A DNA stretch of 64,000 nucleotides. Source: Mucilaginibacter pineti. GTDB lineage: Bacteria; Bacteroidota; Bacteroidia; Sphingobacteriales; Sphingobacteriaceae. Each line of letters starts with the position of its first letter. Position 1 is the stretch's first letter. The notes below the pieces were generated by a model. It did no database searches. It was not told the origin of the DNA and worked only from the letters and a program-made list of their open reading frames with translations. The stretch is taken from NCBI RefSeq assembly GCF_900101875.1, contig NZ_FNAI01000006.1, positions 186,001-250,000 of the forward strand. The letters are read 5' to 3'. Shown here piece by piece: positions 15,947-24,106 of this stretch. The position numbers and the translations under genes were made by a program.

Positions 15947-17752
15947 ATGAGGGCATTATTCAGCTTTATTATTATTGTATTTATCAGCGGTTCGGCGCTG
16001 TTTGCGCAGGACAACGAACAACAGCTGGCCATGCAATACAATGCCAACGGCGACACTCAAAAAGCCCTTGAAATTTATCAAAAACTGTTTAAGCAAAGTA
16101 ACGAAACCTATTATTCGTACTATGTAAACACGCTGCTGAAGCTCAAAAATTTTGATGAGGCCGAAAGCGTTATGAAAAAACTGATCAGGAAGCATCCCGA
16201 AACCAACGAATACCAGATTATGCTTGGCACAGTTTATACGCAACAAGGCAACCAGGATAAAGCAGATGCGGTGTACAATACCGTATTAAAGAACCTGCCT
16301 GCCGATCAGATGGCTATTGCAAACCTCGCCAGTTCTTTTTATCAAACCAATAATATTGATTACGCCATAAAAGCATTTTTGCAGGGCCGCAAAATACTCC
16401 ACGCTGATGATGCTTTTACTTATGAGCTGATAAATCTTTATCGCCTGAAAAGGGATAAGGCCGCGCTTACAGAGGAGTACCTCAATTTTTTACCCACCAA
16501 TCCCACCTTTGTTAACCAGGCCGAAAGCATCTTCGCCACTTTATTTGAGGGCGATACCGACTATAATATGCTTAAGGCTGCCCTTTTAAAGCGCATACAA
16601 AAGGACCCGCAGCAAATTATTTATGCCGAGATCCTTACCTGGCAATACATGCAGCAAAAGGAATACGACCTGGCGCTTAACCAGGCGCTGGCTTTAAGTC
16701 GCCGGGCTAATGATGATGGTACTGCCATATTTGATTTGTGCAATACGCTTAATGTTAACGAGGCTTATGATACGGCCATTCGCGGGTACGAATATATTAT
16801 TAGCAAAGGCAAAGCACAGCCGCTGTATATAGCCGCTAAAATAGAACTTATCAACACCAAAAACCTGAAGATCACCTCGGGCAAATACCAACCGGCCGAC
16901 CTCCTTGGCCTGGAGCAGGATTACCTTGCTTTACTTACCGAATTTGGCCGCAGTAACAGCACCGTTTTCGCCATGCAAAAGCTGGCGCGGTTGCAGGCTT
17001 TTAAGCTGCATAAATTTAAGGATGCCCAAAAACAACTGGAAGATGCGGTGAACATACAGGGAATACGACCAGATGCACTGGCTTCCTGCAAGCTGGATTT
17101 GGGTGATATATACCTGTTGGTTAACCAGCCCTGGGAAGCTACCTTGTTGTACAGCCAGGTTGAAAAGGATTTTCCTAACACAGCAATTGGTCAGGATGCT
17201 AAATTCAGGAACGCCAAACTGGCCTATTACACCGGCGATTTCACCTGGGCCAAAGGACAACTTGATGTATTAAAGGCCGCCACATCGCAGCTGATCGCTA
17301 ACGATGCATTGAACCTGTTACTACTGATTGCCGATAATACCATTGCCGATAGTGTTGGCGGTGCGCTTAAAATATACGCCCGTGCCGATCTGCATATTTT
17401 TGCGGAGGAGCCGGAGAAAGCGCTGTTAACACTGGATAGTATCGACAAAAAATTCCCCAATAATAGTTTGAGTGATGATATTCTAATGGCGAAATCACGC
17501 ATCCTTATTCAGCAAAAAAATTACGCAGACGCTGTACCGCTATTAAAAAAAATCTTTGACGATCATCCTACCGAACTATGGGCAGATGACGCGGTATTTA
17601 TGCTGGGCGATATTTACGAAAACCGGTTAAATGATAAAGCCACCGCCCAAACCTGGTACCAGAAGATCATTACAGATTACCCCGGCAGCCTCTGGATAAA
17701 CGAATCTCGCAAGCGCTTTAGACTGCTCAGAGGCGATAAGGCGGATTCTTGA
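15947..17752 (+). CDS. Periplasmic TPR-repeat protein
   Basis: About 601 residues. A start at the ATG 15947 gives a good signal peptide (MRALFSFIIIVFISGSALFAQ); a TTG further up at 15929 would only lengthen the N-terminus. The rest is helical with tetratricopeptide repeats, clearest at about 20-130 (the DTQKALEIYQKLF type), around 335-430 and 480-600, where YbgF/outer-membrane-assembly-like TPRs (LIQQKNYADAVPLLKKIFDDHP, cut short here as LIQQKNYADAVPLLKK) recur. It probably works as a scaffold in the periplasm; the partner is unknown. It is divergently oriented from the S9 operon, with a 154-base intergenic region. Confidence 0.85.
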   Translation: MRALFSFIIIVFISGSALFAQDNEQQLAMQYNANGDTQKALEIYQKLFKQSNETYYSYYVNTLLKLKNFDEAESVMKKLIRKHPETNEYQIMLGTVYTQQGNQDKADAVYNTVLKNLPADQMAIANLASSFYQTNNIDYAIKAFLQGRKILHADDAFTYELINLYRLKRDKAALTEEYLNFLPTNPTFVNQAESIFATLFEGDTDYNMLKAALLKRIQKDPQQIIYAEILTWQYMQQKEYDLALNQALALSRRANDDGTAIFDLCNTLNVNEAYDTAIRGYEYIISKGKAQPLYIAAKIELINTKNLKITSGKYQPADLLGLEQDYLALLTEFGRSNSTVFAMQKLARLQAFKLHKFKDAQKQLEDAVNIQGIRPDALASCKLDLGDIYLLVNQPWEATLLYSQVEKDFPNTAIGQDAKFRNAKLAYYTGDFTWAKGQLDVLKAATSQLIANDALNLLLLIADNTIADSVGGALKIYARADLHIFAEEPEKALLTLDSIDKKFPNNSLSDDILMAKSRILIQQKNYADAVPLLKKIFDDHPTELWADDAVFMLGDIYENRLNDKATAQTWYQKIITDYPGSLWINESRKRFRLLRGDKADS

Positions 17753-17757
17753 GGTTG

Positions 17758-17878
17758 GTGAGTGGTTGATTGAGTGAGTGGTGAATGGTTCTTAGCGCAA
17801 AACACTTTACGTCTATAGGTTTCTCTCACTCGGTCGAACACTCCCAACTACTCACCATTCACTTAATCAACCACTCAC
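17758..17878. repeat. Octad inverted-repeat hairpin (TGAGTGGT words)
   Basis: The left arm 17758-17790 is a chain of 8-base words (GTGAGTGG, TTGATTGA, GTGAGTGG, TGAATGG). The right arm 17843-17878 carries the same words inverted (CCATTCAC, TTAATCAA, CCACTCAC). The arms pair over about 30 bases with a few mismatches around a 52-base loop. It sits just after the TPR gene stop. Confidence 0.75.
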
Positions 17879-17895
17879 TTAATAAACTAAATACC

Positions 17896-17903
17896 TATTT
17901 TTG
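17896..17903 (+). promoter_or_regulatory. Probable -7 box for the DUF4286 gene
   Basis: TATTTTTG fits TAnnTTTG and lies 8 bases before the ATG at 17911, which predicts a very short leader and supports that start over the ATG at 17785. Confidence 0.45.
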
Positions 17904-17910
17904 CATCACG

Positions 17911-18213
17911 ATGATTGTATATAACGATACTATAATAGTTGAAGAAGCTATTCATGAAGAATGGCTTAAATGGATCAAGGATGTACATATCCCTGCTATA
18001 ATGGCTACAGGTCTTTTTAGTTCCTATCGCATTTTAACAGTGGTTGATTCGCCAAACGAAGGGGTTACCTATTGCATCCAGTATAATGCCGATACCATTG
18101 AACAGTTTCAACAGTTTTATATGAACCACCTGCACAGTTTCCAGTCAATACACCAGGAACGTTACGCCGAACGGTTTGTGATGTTTAATACGCTGATGAA
18201 AGAGGTAGATTAA
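17911..18213 (+). CDS. DUF4286 family protein
   Basis: A 100-residue cytosolic protein with the DUF4286 pattern: MIVYNDTIIVEEAIHEEW at the start, then HIPAIMATGLFSSYRIL and the C-terminal HQERYAERFVMFNTLM. The fold is a small dimeric alpha-beta barrel-like domain and the function is unknown. The upstream ATG at 17785 would put 42 extra residues inside the octad inverted repeat; the family length of about 100 and the promoter box at 17896 favour 17911. It is a single gene convergent with the sigma-factor operon. Confidence 0.85.
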   Translation: MIVYNDTIIVEEAIHEEWLKWIKDVHIPAIMATGLFSSYRILTVVDSPNEGVTYCIQYNADTIEQFQQFYMNHLHSFQSIHQERYAERFVMFNTLMKEVD

Positions 18214-18218
18214 GACCA

Positions 18219-18833
18219 TTAGCCCTCCAATTCCTTCAGATTTGTTTCCAAGCTTTTTATCTTTTTGGCAAATTTAACTCTGTAGTAAAGGTGACTGCCT
18301 ATTAAAGCTAAAACGGTTCCGCCTGCGCAGATGATCAGTATTGTATTTGTTGAAAGCGCCCAATAGGTAAAAAACAGTTTTATCATAGCGTAAAAATATG
18401 CTGGAAAAACTACGATATAAATAATGTAGAAGATAATATAGTATCGCTTATAAGCCGATAGGGTTTTCGTTAGGCTATCTTTCAGGTTCTCGCCATTGTA
18501 AATAGAAAATATTTGTTGCTGCTTGTTGCCCACCCACATAGTGATCAGCGCATATGCTATTAAAATAGCAACATAAAAAAGAGATTCTGAAAAAGTGTTG
18601 CTTTTGCCCGGGAGAAAATAAAATATAAGCAGGTTAAACAACAGGGCGCCTATCAACATGGAGCATACGGCTTTTCCGAATTTATTCCAGTAGATGCTTT
18701 TGTTTAGCAGTTCGCTTAATGTGTTTGTTGTGTTCATAATAATGTGATCTAATTTTTCGGTTGTATATTTTTGTTCCTCAATCTCTTTATCCTGGATATT
18801 GTTCCAGTGCTTTTTAAAATCATCCAGTTCCAT
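18219..18833 (-). CDS. Membrane protein cotranscribed with the ECF sigma factor
   Basis: A 204-residue protein with a hydrophilic N-terminus of about 50 residues (MELDDFKKHWNNIQDKEIEE...) and four membrane segments near 52-72, 84-102, 132-153 and 160-180. It starts 1 base after the sigma-factor stop, so it is in the same operon and in the place normally occupied by an anti-sigma factor. No zinc-anti-sigma HxxxCxxC motif or FecR domain is visible, so an anti-sigma role is an inference from position only. The N-terminal helical part could bind the sigma factor. Confidence 0.75.
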   Translation of the reverse strand: MELDDFKKHWNNIQDKEIEEQKYTTEKLDHIIMNTTNTLSELLNKSIYWNKFGKAVCSMLIGALLFNLLIFYFLPGKSNTFSESLFYVAILIAYALITMWVGNKQQQIFSIYNGENLKDSLTKTLSAYKRYYIIFYIIYIVVFPAYFYAMIKLFFTYWALSTNTILIICAGGTVLALIGSHLYYRVKFAKKIKSLETNLKELEG

Positions 18834-18834
18834 A

Positions 18835-19332
18835 TCATTCAGCGTTTACGAGTGTTTTTAACCGGCTCTTTATCTTATTTAGTTTAAAGCCAATGTTTGA
18901 TTCCGATAGTCCCAGGATCTCGGCCATTTCTTTATAGCTGCAATCTTCCATGTAAAGCATGGTAATGGCCCGCTCAACTTCCGATAGCTTTTTTATAGCC
19001 TCATACATCAACCCCAACTGCTCATCCATATAATTATCATCGGCGGCAATATGGAAAGCCTCTTCGTCCAGCGGAGAAAATTTTTCTTTCCGGCTTTCTT
19101 TTCGCAACCGGGTAATGGCATTGTTAATGGCAATGCGGTACATCCAGGTAGTTACTTTTGATTCGCCTTTAAACGAGGGGTAAGCGCGCCAAAGCTGTAA
19201 AACAATATCCTGAAAAAGATCTTCCTTATCCTCCTTATTGTTGCAATACATATTGCAAACCTTAAAAATGAGGCCTTGGTTATCTGCTATTAGTATAAGA
19301 AACTGCTCTTTCAAAAAATGTTGTTTATACAA
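18835..19332 (-). CDS. ECF-type RNA polymerase sigma factor
   Basis: A 165-residue sigma-70 family factor of the extracytoplasmic-function group. Region 2 has DLFQDIVLQLWRAYPSF and the TTWMYRIAINNAITRLRK stretch that contacts the -10 DNA; region 4 (about 110-160) ends in the helix-turn-helix YKEMAEILGLSESNIGFKLN. There is no region 1.1 or 3. It is followed directly by a membrane protein that may control it. Targets cannot be inferred. Confidence 0.93.
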   Translation of the reverse strand: MYKQHFLKEQFLILIADNQGLIFKVCNMYCNNKEDKEDLFQDIVLQLWRAYPSFKGESKVTTWMYRIAINNAITRLRKESRKEKFSPLDEEAFHIAADDNYMDEQLGLMYEAIKKLSEVERAITMLYMEDCSYKEMAEILGLSESNIGFKLNKIKSRLKTLVNAE

Positions 19333-19456
19333 TTAGTCGCACCGTATTTGAAAAACTTAGCGGGAAATGAAAATAAATTTAATAAAGGGAAACACACATA
19401 TTTATTACATTATTGGAGACACAAATATGTGTCTCTACAACACGATCTTTATAAAC

Positions 19457-19488
19457 AAAAAAGCTCCCGGTAAACCGGGAGCTTTTTT
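19457..19488 (-). terminator. Terminator of the OmpA-like lipoprotein gene
   Basis: An AAAAAAGCTCCCGG/CCGGGAGCTTTTTT stem with a 4-base TAAA loop, overlapping the end region of the gene that stops at 19490. A and T tracts on both sides make it usable in both directions. Confidence 0.9.
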
Positions 19489-19489
19489 G

Positions 19490-20320
19490 TTATTGCTTAA
19501 TAAGATTATACAACTCATCAAGTTTCGGCGTGAGCACAATTTCAATGCGTCGGTTTTTGGCGCGGGCTTCGGTAGTAGCGGCCGGATCAATCGGTTGAAA
19601 CTCACTTTTGCCTGTCGCGGTTAACCTTTTCGGATCTACCTTTTCAATTTCGGTTAGGTAGCGTGTTACCGATGTGGCACGCAGTACGCTCAAATCCCAG
19701 TTGTCTTTTATCTGACCAAGGTTTATCACCTTTTTATCATCGGTATGGCCTTCAACAGCCATATTAATATCAGGTTCTTTGTTAAGTACTTCTGCCAGTT
19801 GTTTAAGGGCAGCTTTACCTTTTTCGTCGATAACGATACTGCCCGATGGGAACAGCAGTTTATCGGCCAGTGATACATATACTTTTCCGTTGCGGATATC
19901 AACCGTTAAGCCGCTTTGCTGAAAACCGAGCAGTGCCTGTTGTAATTTATTTTTTAAGGCATTGGTAGCCTCATCGCGCTTGCGTAAAATATCTTCCACT
20001 TCTTTCAGACGAGCCTCGCGTTTTTGCAGATCGGCAGCCAGTTGTTTGGCTTTGCTTGATGTTTCGTTATAGTTGCTGTTAAGCTTGTTGTTACTCTTTT
20101 GCAAATCGGTATAAGTACCGGTTAAATCTGCCAGCTGGCGGTGCAGGCGCATAGTATCGGCCTGTAACTGAAAAACCTGCGCTTCAAGCGTTTCGGTACG
20201 GGTGCTTAACGAATCGCGCTGGGCAACCAGGGCCTTGTAGGCCTTTGGCGACATGATTTTACAGGAATAAAACGTAAGACAAACAGCAGCGGCTATTAAA
20301 AGATATTTAATTTTCATCAA
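19490..20320 (-). CDS. OmpA-family peptidoglycan-binding lipoprotein
   Basis: A 276-residue lipoprotein (signal MMKIKYLLIAAAVCLTFYSC, acylated cysteine at 20). Residues 35-135 are a long coiled coil (LSTRTETLEAQVFQLQAD...). Residues 150-270 form an OmpA/MotB domain with the VSLADKLLFPSGS start, VEGHTDDKKV, and the C-terminal AKNRRIEIVL that contains the arginine contacting diaminopimelate. It likely tethers the outer membrane to peptidoglycan with a coiled-coil spacer. Automated annotation sometimes calls such proteins MotB, but there is no transmembrane proton-channel helix, so that name would mislead. Confidence 0.88.
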   Translation of the reverse strand: MMKIKYLLIAAAVCLTFYSCKIMSPKAYKALVAQRDSLSTRTETLEAQVFQLQADTMRLHRQLADLTGTYTDLQKSNNKLNSNYNETSSKAKQLAADLQKREARLKEVEDILRKRDEATNALKNKLQQALLGFQQSGLTVDIRNGKVYVSLADKLLFPSGSIVIDEKGKAALKQLAEVLNKEPDINMAVEGHTDDKKVINLGQIKDNWDLSVLRATSVTRYLTEIEKVDPKRLTATGKSEFQPIDPAATTEARAKNRRIEIVLTPKLDELYNLIKQ

Positions 20321-20425
20321 TGTAATTGTTTAAGGGTGATAAAACTATCAGGAGCAATTGTTATTGCTTTTGTGAGCGGCAAGCTCATGACGGTTCATGC
20401 GGTTAAATTATAAGGATTTATGCGT

Positions 20426-21088
20426 TTATGCAAGCGCGTTTTTCAGAAACACGTTTAAAGGGTATATTTTACTGCAGGCATCGGCTATTTGCTGTACGGC
20501 GTTTTTGCCGGTGATCTCTTTATCGGTTATTTTGTGCCAGCCCACAAAGCTTTTAAGCTTTAACAGATCAATGTTCTCATTTTCGGCATCATACTCCCGC
20601 GGAACGGACTTTAGTTGCTCCTGCTGCTTAAAATCGCCAAAGAGCTTAATAAAATCTTTTTCATCAATTATTTTACGGAGGTCAGCAGCGTTGTAATCAA
20701 TTTCCTGGCGGATCTTTTTTAAATGCGGGGCTTCGGGCATCCAGTACCCACCGCCTATAAATGAATTGCCGGGCTGAATTTGCAGGTAGTATTCCACCCC
20801 GCCACTTTTTGACCCCGAAGATGGGATGCTTACACCGAAGTTATTTTTATACGGCGTTTTGTCTTTCCTAAAACGGATATCGCGGTAGATGCGCATCACA
20901 CACTTTTTAGGGTCGAGTGTTTCTTCAATTCCCGGATCAACCTTACGCAATATGGCAAGCAACTGCCCTACAAAATCAATAACATTTTCGCGGGCCTTGT
21001 CGTAGCGTTCCTTATTGGCCAAAAACCATTCGCGGTTATTGTTTTGTGCCAGATCCTTTAAAAAATCAAGACTTTCCTGGTATATCAT
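20426..21088 (-). CDS. DUF2461 family protein
   Basis: A 220-residue cytosolic protein of the DUF2461 (TIGR02453) family, recognised by the start SLDFLKDLAQNNNREWFLANKERYD, the RIYRDIRFRKDKTPYKNNFG core (cut here to key parts RIYRDIRF and KDKTPYKN) and the GGGYWMPEAPHLKKIRQEID segment. The family is widespread in bacteria and fungi with no agreed biochemical function. Its start overlaps the end of the DUF983 gene by 23 bases, so the two are translationally coupled. Confidence 0.9.
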   Translation of the reverse strand: MIYQESLDFLKDLAQNNNREWFLANKERYDKARENVIDFVGQLLAILRKVDPGIEETLDPKKCVMRIYRDIRFRKDKTPYKNNFGVSIPSSGSKSGGVEYYLQIQPGNSFIGGGYWMPEAPHLKKIRQEIDYNAADLRKIIDEKDFIKLFGDFKQQEQLKSVPREYDAENENIDLLKLKSFVGWHKITDKEITGKNAVQQIADACSKIYPLNVFLKNALA

Positions 21089-21470
21089 CGGTATCTAAAT
21101 AAGCCTGGTAATGGATTTTTGGCGATAGCCAATACAATAAAAACACACGCGAATATCTGAAATTTATGGGCGCCAACACAAAACACCCCAATATTATTAC
21201 ACTCAGATACAACCACGGCGAATCGGAATTTTGGGTGATCAGGTGCGTGAGCCAGGCAAGAAAAAGGGCTTCACCAACATTAAGGGCATAACTTACATAC
21301 ATGGCCGCATAAAAATAGCCAGGCTCAATTTCAAAATGTAAATTACAATGCGGACAGTTAAGGTTTATTTTATTTGAAAAGCTGTAAGCTTCACCCTGAA
21401 ACATATTTCCCCTGCGGCATCGCGGGCATTTACAATGAAGCATAGCCCATGACTTTGGCGTTTCAGACAT
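21066..21470 (-). CDS. DUF983 small membrane protein
   Basis: A 134-residue protein with two CxxC pairs (CKCPRC and CPHC), a likely N-terminal zinc ribbon, then two or three membrane helices (about 52-72, 82-105). This is the DUF983 layout; in many bacteria DUF983 genes lie beside cytochrome oxidase genes and a role in oxidase biogenesis has been suspected. Here the gene is just downstream of the respiratory block, separated from it by an octad inverted repeat (21479-21584), and it overlaps the DUF2461 gene by 23 bases. Confidence 0.88.
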   Translation of the reverse strand: MSETPKSWAMLHCKCPRCRRGNMFQGEAYSFSNKINLNCPHCNLHFEIEPGYFYAAMYVSYALNVGEALFLAWLTHLITQNSDSPWLYLSVIILGCFVLAPINFRYSRVFLLYWLSPKIHYQAYLDTDDIPGKS

Positions 21471-21478
21471 GATGATGA

Positions 21479-21584
21479 TTGGTTCAATCGTTTATTAGTT
21501 CAATTGTTCATTGGTAACCGATTGATAATTATGCAAGGCAATATGCCAAGACTAATGAACCAATTTACTAATGAACTAATGAAC
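21479..21584. repeat. Octad inverted-repeat hairpin (TTCATTAG words)
   Basis: The left arm 21479-21514 has the words GGTTCAAT, CGTTTATT, AGTTCAAT, TGTTCATT; the right arm 21551-21584 has CTAATGAA, CCAATTTA, CTAATGAA, CTAATGAA. The arms pair imperfectly around a loop of 36 bases. The words are those seen at 6624-6655. It lies between the DUF983 gene and the small membrane protein upstream of it. Confidence 0.75.
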
Positions 21585-21592
21585 CACAGGAT

Positions 21593-21871
21593 TTAATTCA
21601 GGTGCAGTTTTTCTTCGCGCATGTTAAGGTTAACATTTTTACGGCGATACTTTTTGTACCAGATATAGCCTATTGCAGCAACGGCAATATACGGCGCACC
21701 TAATAAAAACAGGATGCCATTGTTTAAACCCCTTGCTGCGTTACCGCCGTTTTTTGCATTGGTTTCTACCGTAGCGGCACATTGCGCGCACTGCGCTTTT
21801 ACCGGCTGCTTGCTGCAAACCATAAGCCCAAGGGCCATTACGAAAAGGATAACTTTAAAACCACGTTTCAT
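21593..21871 (-). CDS. Small membrane protein near the oxidase genes
   Basis: A 92-residue protein with an N-terminal signal segment (MKRGFKVILFVMALGLMVCSKQPVKAQ), a CAQCAATVET motif with a CxxC pair, one membrane helix (about 51-71, NGILFLLGAPYIAVAAIGYIW truncated to key residues GILFLLGAP) and a basic tail. I know no named family. Similar small CxxC membrane proteins accompany SCO and DUF420 genes in Bacteroidota, so a part in oxidase assembly is a reasonable inference. Confidence 0.65.
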   Translation of the reverse strand: MKRGFKVILFVMALGLMVCSKQPVKAQCAQCAATVETNAKNGGNAARGLNNGILFLLGAPYIAVAAIGYIWYKKYRRKNVNLNMREEKLHLN

Positions 21872-21928
21872 AGCTGCAAATTTAACTAATTATTAATTAA
21901 AAAAGGGTAATATCAAATCCCATACTTA

Positions 21929-22699
21929 TTAATAGATAATGTGAGCCTCCCCTTTTACCGTCTTTACTTTTGAAAAATCTGAAGCATCAATAATTACCTG
22001 ATTAAAATAATTGAGGCCCTCATGTGTTTTCTCTGAATCAAGGTCCTGAGATATTAGCCAATAAAACCTTTTTCCAACCTCATTATATTCAAAACAAATT
22101 TTACCTATTGGATCTATATCTTTTTGAATGTTTCTCGCTATATCCAGTAGCTTACAATAAGTAAAGCTTTTATCTATCTGTTTATAATCCTTTTTTGAAG
22201 GGAATTTAAAAGGACTTATAATTTTTCCTTTTTCATTAACTGCAATCCCGATAAGATAAGACGCAACCGTATCTGGTTGAAATTGATAATGATAAAAATA
22301 TTTTGCTTTACAATATCTTTGAGTCACGTCAGTTCTCCCTTTAAACAAATTATATTTCTCCGGATAAACGACCTCAACATCAATAAATTTAAGATCAGTG
22401 AAGAAACTTAAACCTGAATATTGCTTGATTTTCTTCTCTACTAAATTTCTATATGTTAATGCTTTTTTGGGTGCTTGTTTAATATCAATTGCATTATTCA
22501 ATACATTCCAGTTTTTTGAGGTATCTCCATGAACTGCAAAACTGTAGGTAGGACAACCAAATATATACTCATAAAAATCATAATCCCCTCCAAACTCGAT
22601 TTTTGATATGTCGATACACTGCGAAAAACAATTGCTAGTGACAGTTAAAAAAAACAGGAATGATAATAATCGTTGAATATTTTGAACCTTGAATTTCAT
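21929..22699 (-). CDS. Unrecognised secreted protein inserted in the oxidase cluster
   Basis: A 256-residue protein with a signal peptide (residues 1-26, ending NCFSQ). The mature part is mixed alpha-beta with many aromatic residues; a segment VASYLIGIAVNEKGKIISPF and the following helical region resemble, loosely, TonB-C or carboxy-terminal energy-transducer-like folds, but I cannot assign a family. It is richer in A and T than its neighbours and lies between the DUF420 gene and the small membrane protein. Its spacing (48 and 57 bases) would allow cotranscription. It may be a later insertion into an otherwise conserved gene order. Confidence 0.65.
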   Translation of the reverse strand: MKFKVQNIQRLLSFLFFLTVTSNCFSQCIDISKIEFGGDYDFYEYIFGCPTYSFAVHGDTSKNWNVLNNAIDIKQAPKKALTYRNLVEKKIKQYSGLSFFTDLKFIDVEVVYPEKYNLFKGRTDVTQRYCKAKYFYHYQFQPDTVASYLIGIAVNEKGKIISPFKFPSKKDYKQIDKSFTYCKLLDIARNIQKDIDPIGKICFEYNEVGKRFYWLISQDLDSEKTHEGLNYFNQVIIDASDFSKVKTVKGEAHIIY

Positions 22700-22747
22700 A
22701 CCAATGAGAATTGACAGGTTAACTAAAATCTACAGATCGATTATTAA

Positions 22748-23323
22748 TTAAAAATGATAAAAAGGCTTTATCATCAAATATACCACTACACCGCTTGCTG
22801 TAACAAAAAGCCAAATGGGGAAAGTCCAGCGTACGAGCTTTTTGTGTTTTTGAACCTGCATTTGTAAACCCCGATGAAAGCTCAGTAATATTAACGGTAA
22901 TACACCTGCTGCCAATACAATGTGCGGCACTAAAATGGTCAGGTAAACTTTACGTAAGGTACCATAATCGGTAAGCTCCTGGCCTAATACTTTGCCATCG
23001 CCATTAATATCGCCATAAACGGTATCGTTACGCATGAGGTAATGAAACAGAATATAGGATACCAGGAACAACGACGACAGGCAGAATGTCAGGATATTTA
23101 AACGTTTGTGAACCGTAATATTACCTTGCTTAATAAAGTATAATGATGTTAAAAGCAATACGGTACAAGTTGCGTTTAAAACCGCGTTAAGCATAGGCAG
23201 ATAAGGCGTAAACGAAGGTGCCACCGCCGGCCCGGGGATAAGGTGCCTGTTTAACAGGATCACCACTAATATTACAAATGTGGTTATGGCCGCCACAAAG
23301 CGGAGTATGAATTTATCGCTCAT
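22748..23323 (-). CDS. DUF420 membrane protein (CtaM-like oxidase assembly factor)
   Basis: A 191-residue protein with five membrane helices. It has the DUF420 features: the start ..AAITTFVILVVILLNR, two conserved histidines (VHKRLNIL around 72 and FHYLMRND around 92), a third in LVPHIVLA and a fourth in VQKHKKLVRWTFPIWLF. In Staphylococcus the DUF420 protein CtaM is needed for a functional heme-A oxidase. The conserved histidines could bind heme or copper. It lies in the oxidase block 84 bases after the SCO gene, with an octad hairpin between. Confidence 0.88.
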   Translation of the reverse strand: MSDKFILRFVAAITTFVILVVILLNRHLIPGPAVAPSFTPYLPMLNAVLNATCTVLLLTSLYFIKQGNITVHKRLNILTFCLSSLFLVSYILFHYLMRNDTVYGDINGDGKVLGQELTDYGTLRKVYLTILVPHIVLAAGVLPLILLSFHRGLQMQVQKHKKLVRWTFPIWLFVTASGVVVYLMIKPFYHF

Positions 23324-23330
23324 GATTTTT

Positions 23331-23409
23331 CAATTTGAGGATTTGAGAATTTGAGAATTTGAAGATGATTCGTGTTTTTCAAATCTTCAAATCGGCAAAC
23401 GTTCAAATT
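23331..23409. repeat. Octad inverted-repeat hairpin (ATTTGAGA words)
   Basis: The words ATTTGAGG, ATTTGAGA, ATTTGAGA, ATTTGAAG run in exact 8-base register from 23333 to 23364; inverted words CAAATCTT, CAAATCGG, CAAACGTT, CAAATTAA run from 23380 to about 23411, up to and including the stop codon of the SCO gene. It sits between the SCO and DUF420 genes. Confidence 0.8.
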
Positions 23410-24106
23410 AATATAACGCTTTATCAACTTTACGCAGCTCTTCGGCTATTAGTACTTTTATCTCGTCGTTAAGGCGGTTAACATCGGTGGTGTTGGCACC
23501 CGAATAGTAGCCCCTGATGTGTTTATCCTGATCTATTAACACCAGCTTATCGCTGTAAATAAAATCGTCATTACCGGCCTTTAATGCATCAACCAAAAAA
23601 CCTTTGCGGGCAAGGCCATATATAGATGTAGTATCGCCGGTTAACATGAGCCAGCGTTTTGAATCGGGCTTAAAGCCGGCCAGGTATTTTTTCAGCACAT
23701 CCTGCGTATCCCTATCCGGATCAACAGTGATGGATGTAAAATAAACCATCTTGTTTTTCCAGTAGGTGCCCACCAAATAATTTAAGTTATTGTTGATGGT
23801 ACTGCAAACGGTTGGACAGTGGGTATAAAAAAAACTGGCTACAAATATTTTACCTTTCAGGTTGGCATCGGTAAATGTATTGCCGTCCTGATCGGTAAGT
23901 TTAAATGGCTGTACGGTGTGATAAATGGTATCGGGGATATCCTTACCATGAACACGGTGACTTGTTTTAGCCACTTGTTTCGGCCCGTAAACTGCCAGTG
24001 GTTTATACCTGTTTTTGCCTTTTACGGTTAGTAAATAATATAAAAATCCTGGTACTGCTAATATGAGCACCAGGACTATAATTTTTTTCCAGATAGCAGC
24101 CTTCAT
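23408..24106 (-). CDS. SCO family copper chaperone with Tyr in place of the Cu-ligand His
   Basis: A 232-residue protein with an N-terminal membrane anchor (9-26) and a thioredoxin-like SCO domain. The copper-binding CxxxC is present as CPTVC (97-101), followed by TVDPDRDT. The third ligand, a histidine in the family's DxFxHSxxxxLID segment, is Tyr184 in DDFIYSDKLVLID; the codon is TAC. SCO proteins deliver copper to the CuA centre of subunit II, which is encoded nearby. Without the histidine, copper affinity would be expected to fall, so the protein may work mainly as a thiol-disulfide reductase for the CuA cysteines. The start overlaps the end of the subunit IV gene by 1 base. Confidence 0.88.
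   Translation of the reverse strand: MKAAIWKKIIVLVLILAVPGFLYYLLTVKGKNRYKPLAVYGPKQVAKTSHRVHGKDIPDTIYHTVQPFKLTDQDGNTFTDANLKGKIFVASFFYTHCPTVCSTINNNLNYLVGTYWKNKMVYFTSITVDPDRDTQDVLKKYLAGFKPDSKRWLMLTGDTTSIYGLARKGFLVDALKAGNDDFIYSDKLVLIDQDKHIRGYYSGANTTDVNRLNDEIKVLIAEELRKVDKALY

Noticed and set aside
17785..17910. Upstream ATG of the DUF4286 frame
   Set aside because: It would encode the octad inverted repeat; the family is about 100 residues and a -7 box lies at 17896, so the start at 17911 was chosen.
19490..20320. Flagellar motor protein MotB
   Set aside because: It shares the OmpA-like domain only; it is a lipoprotein without the membrane proton-channel helix and no flagellar genes are near.
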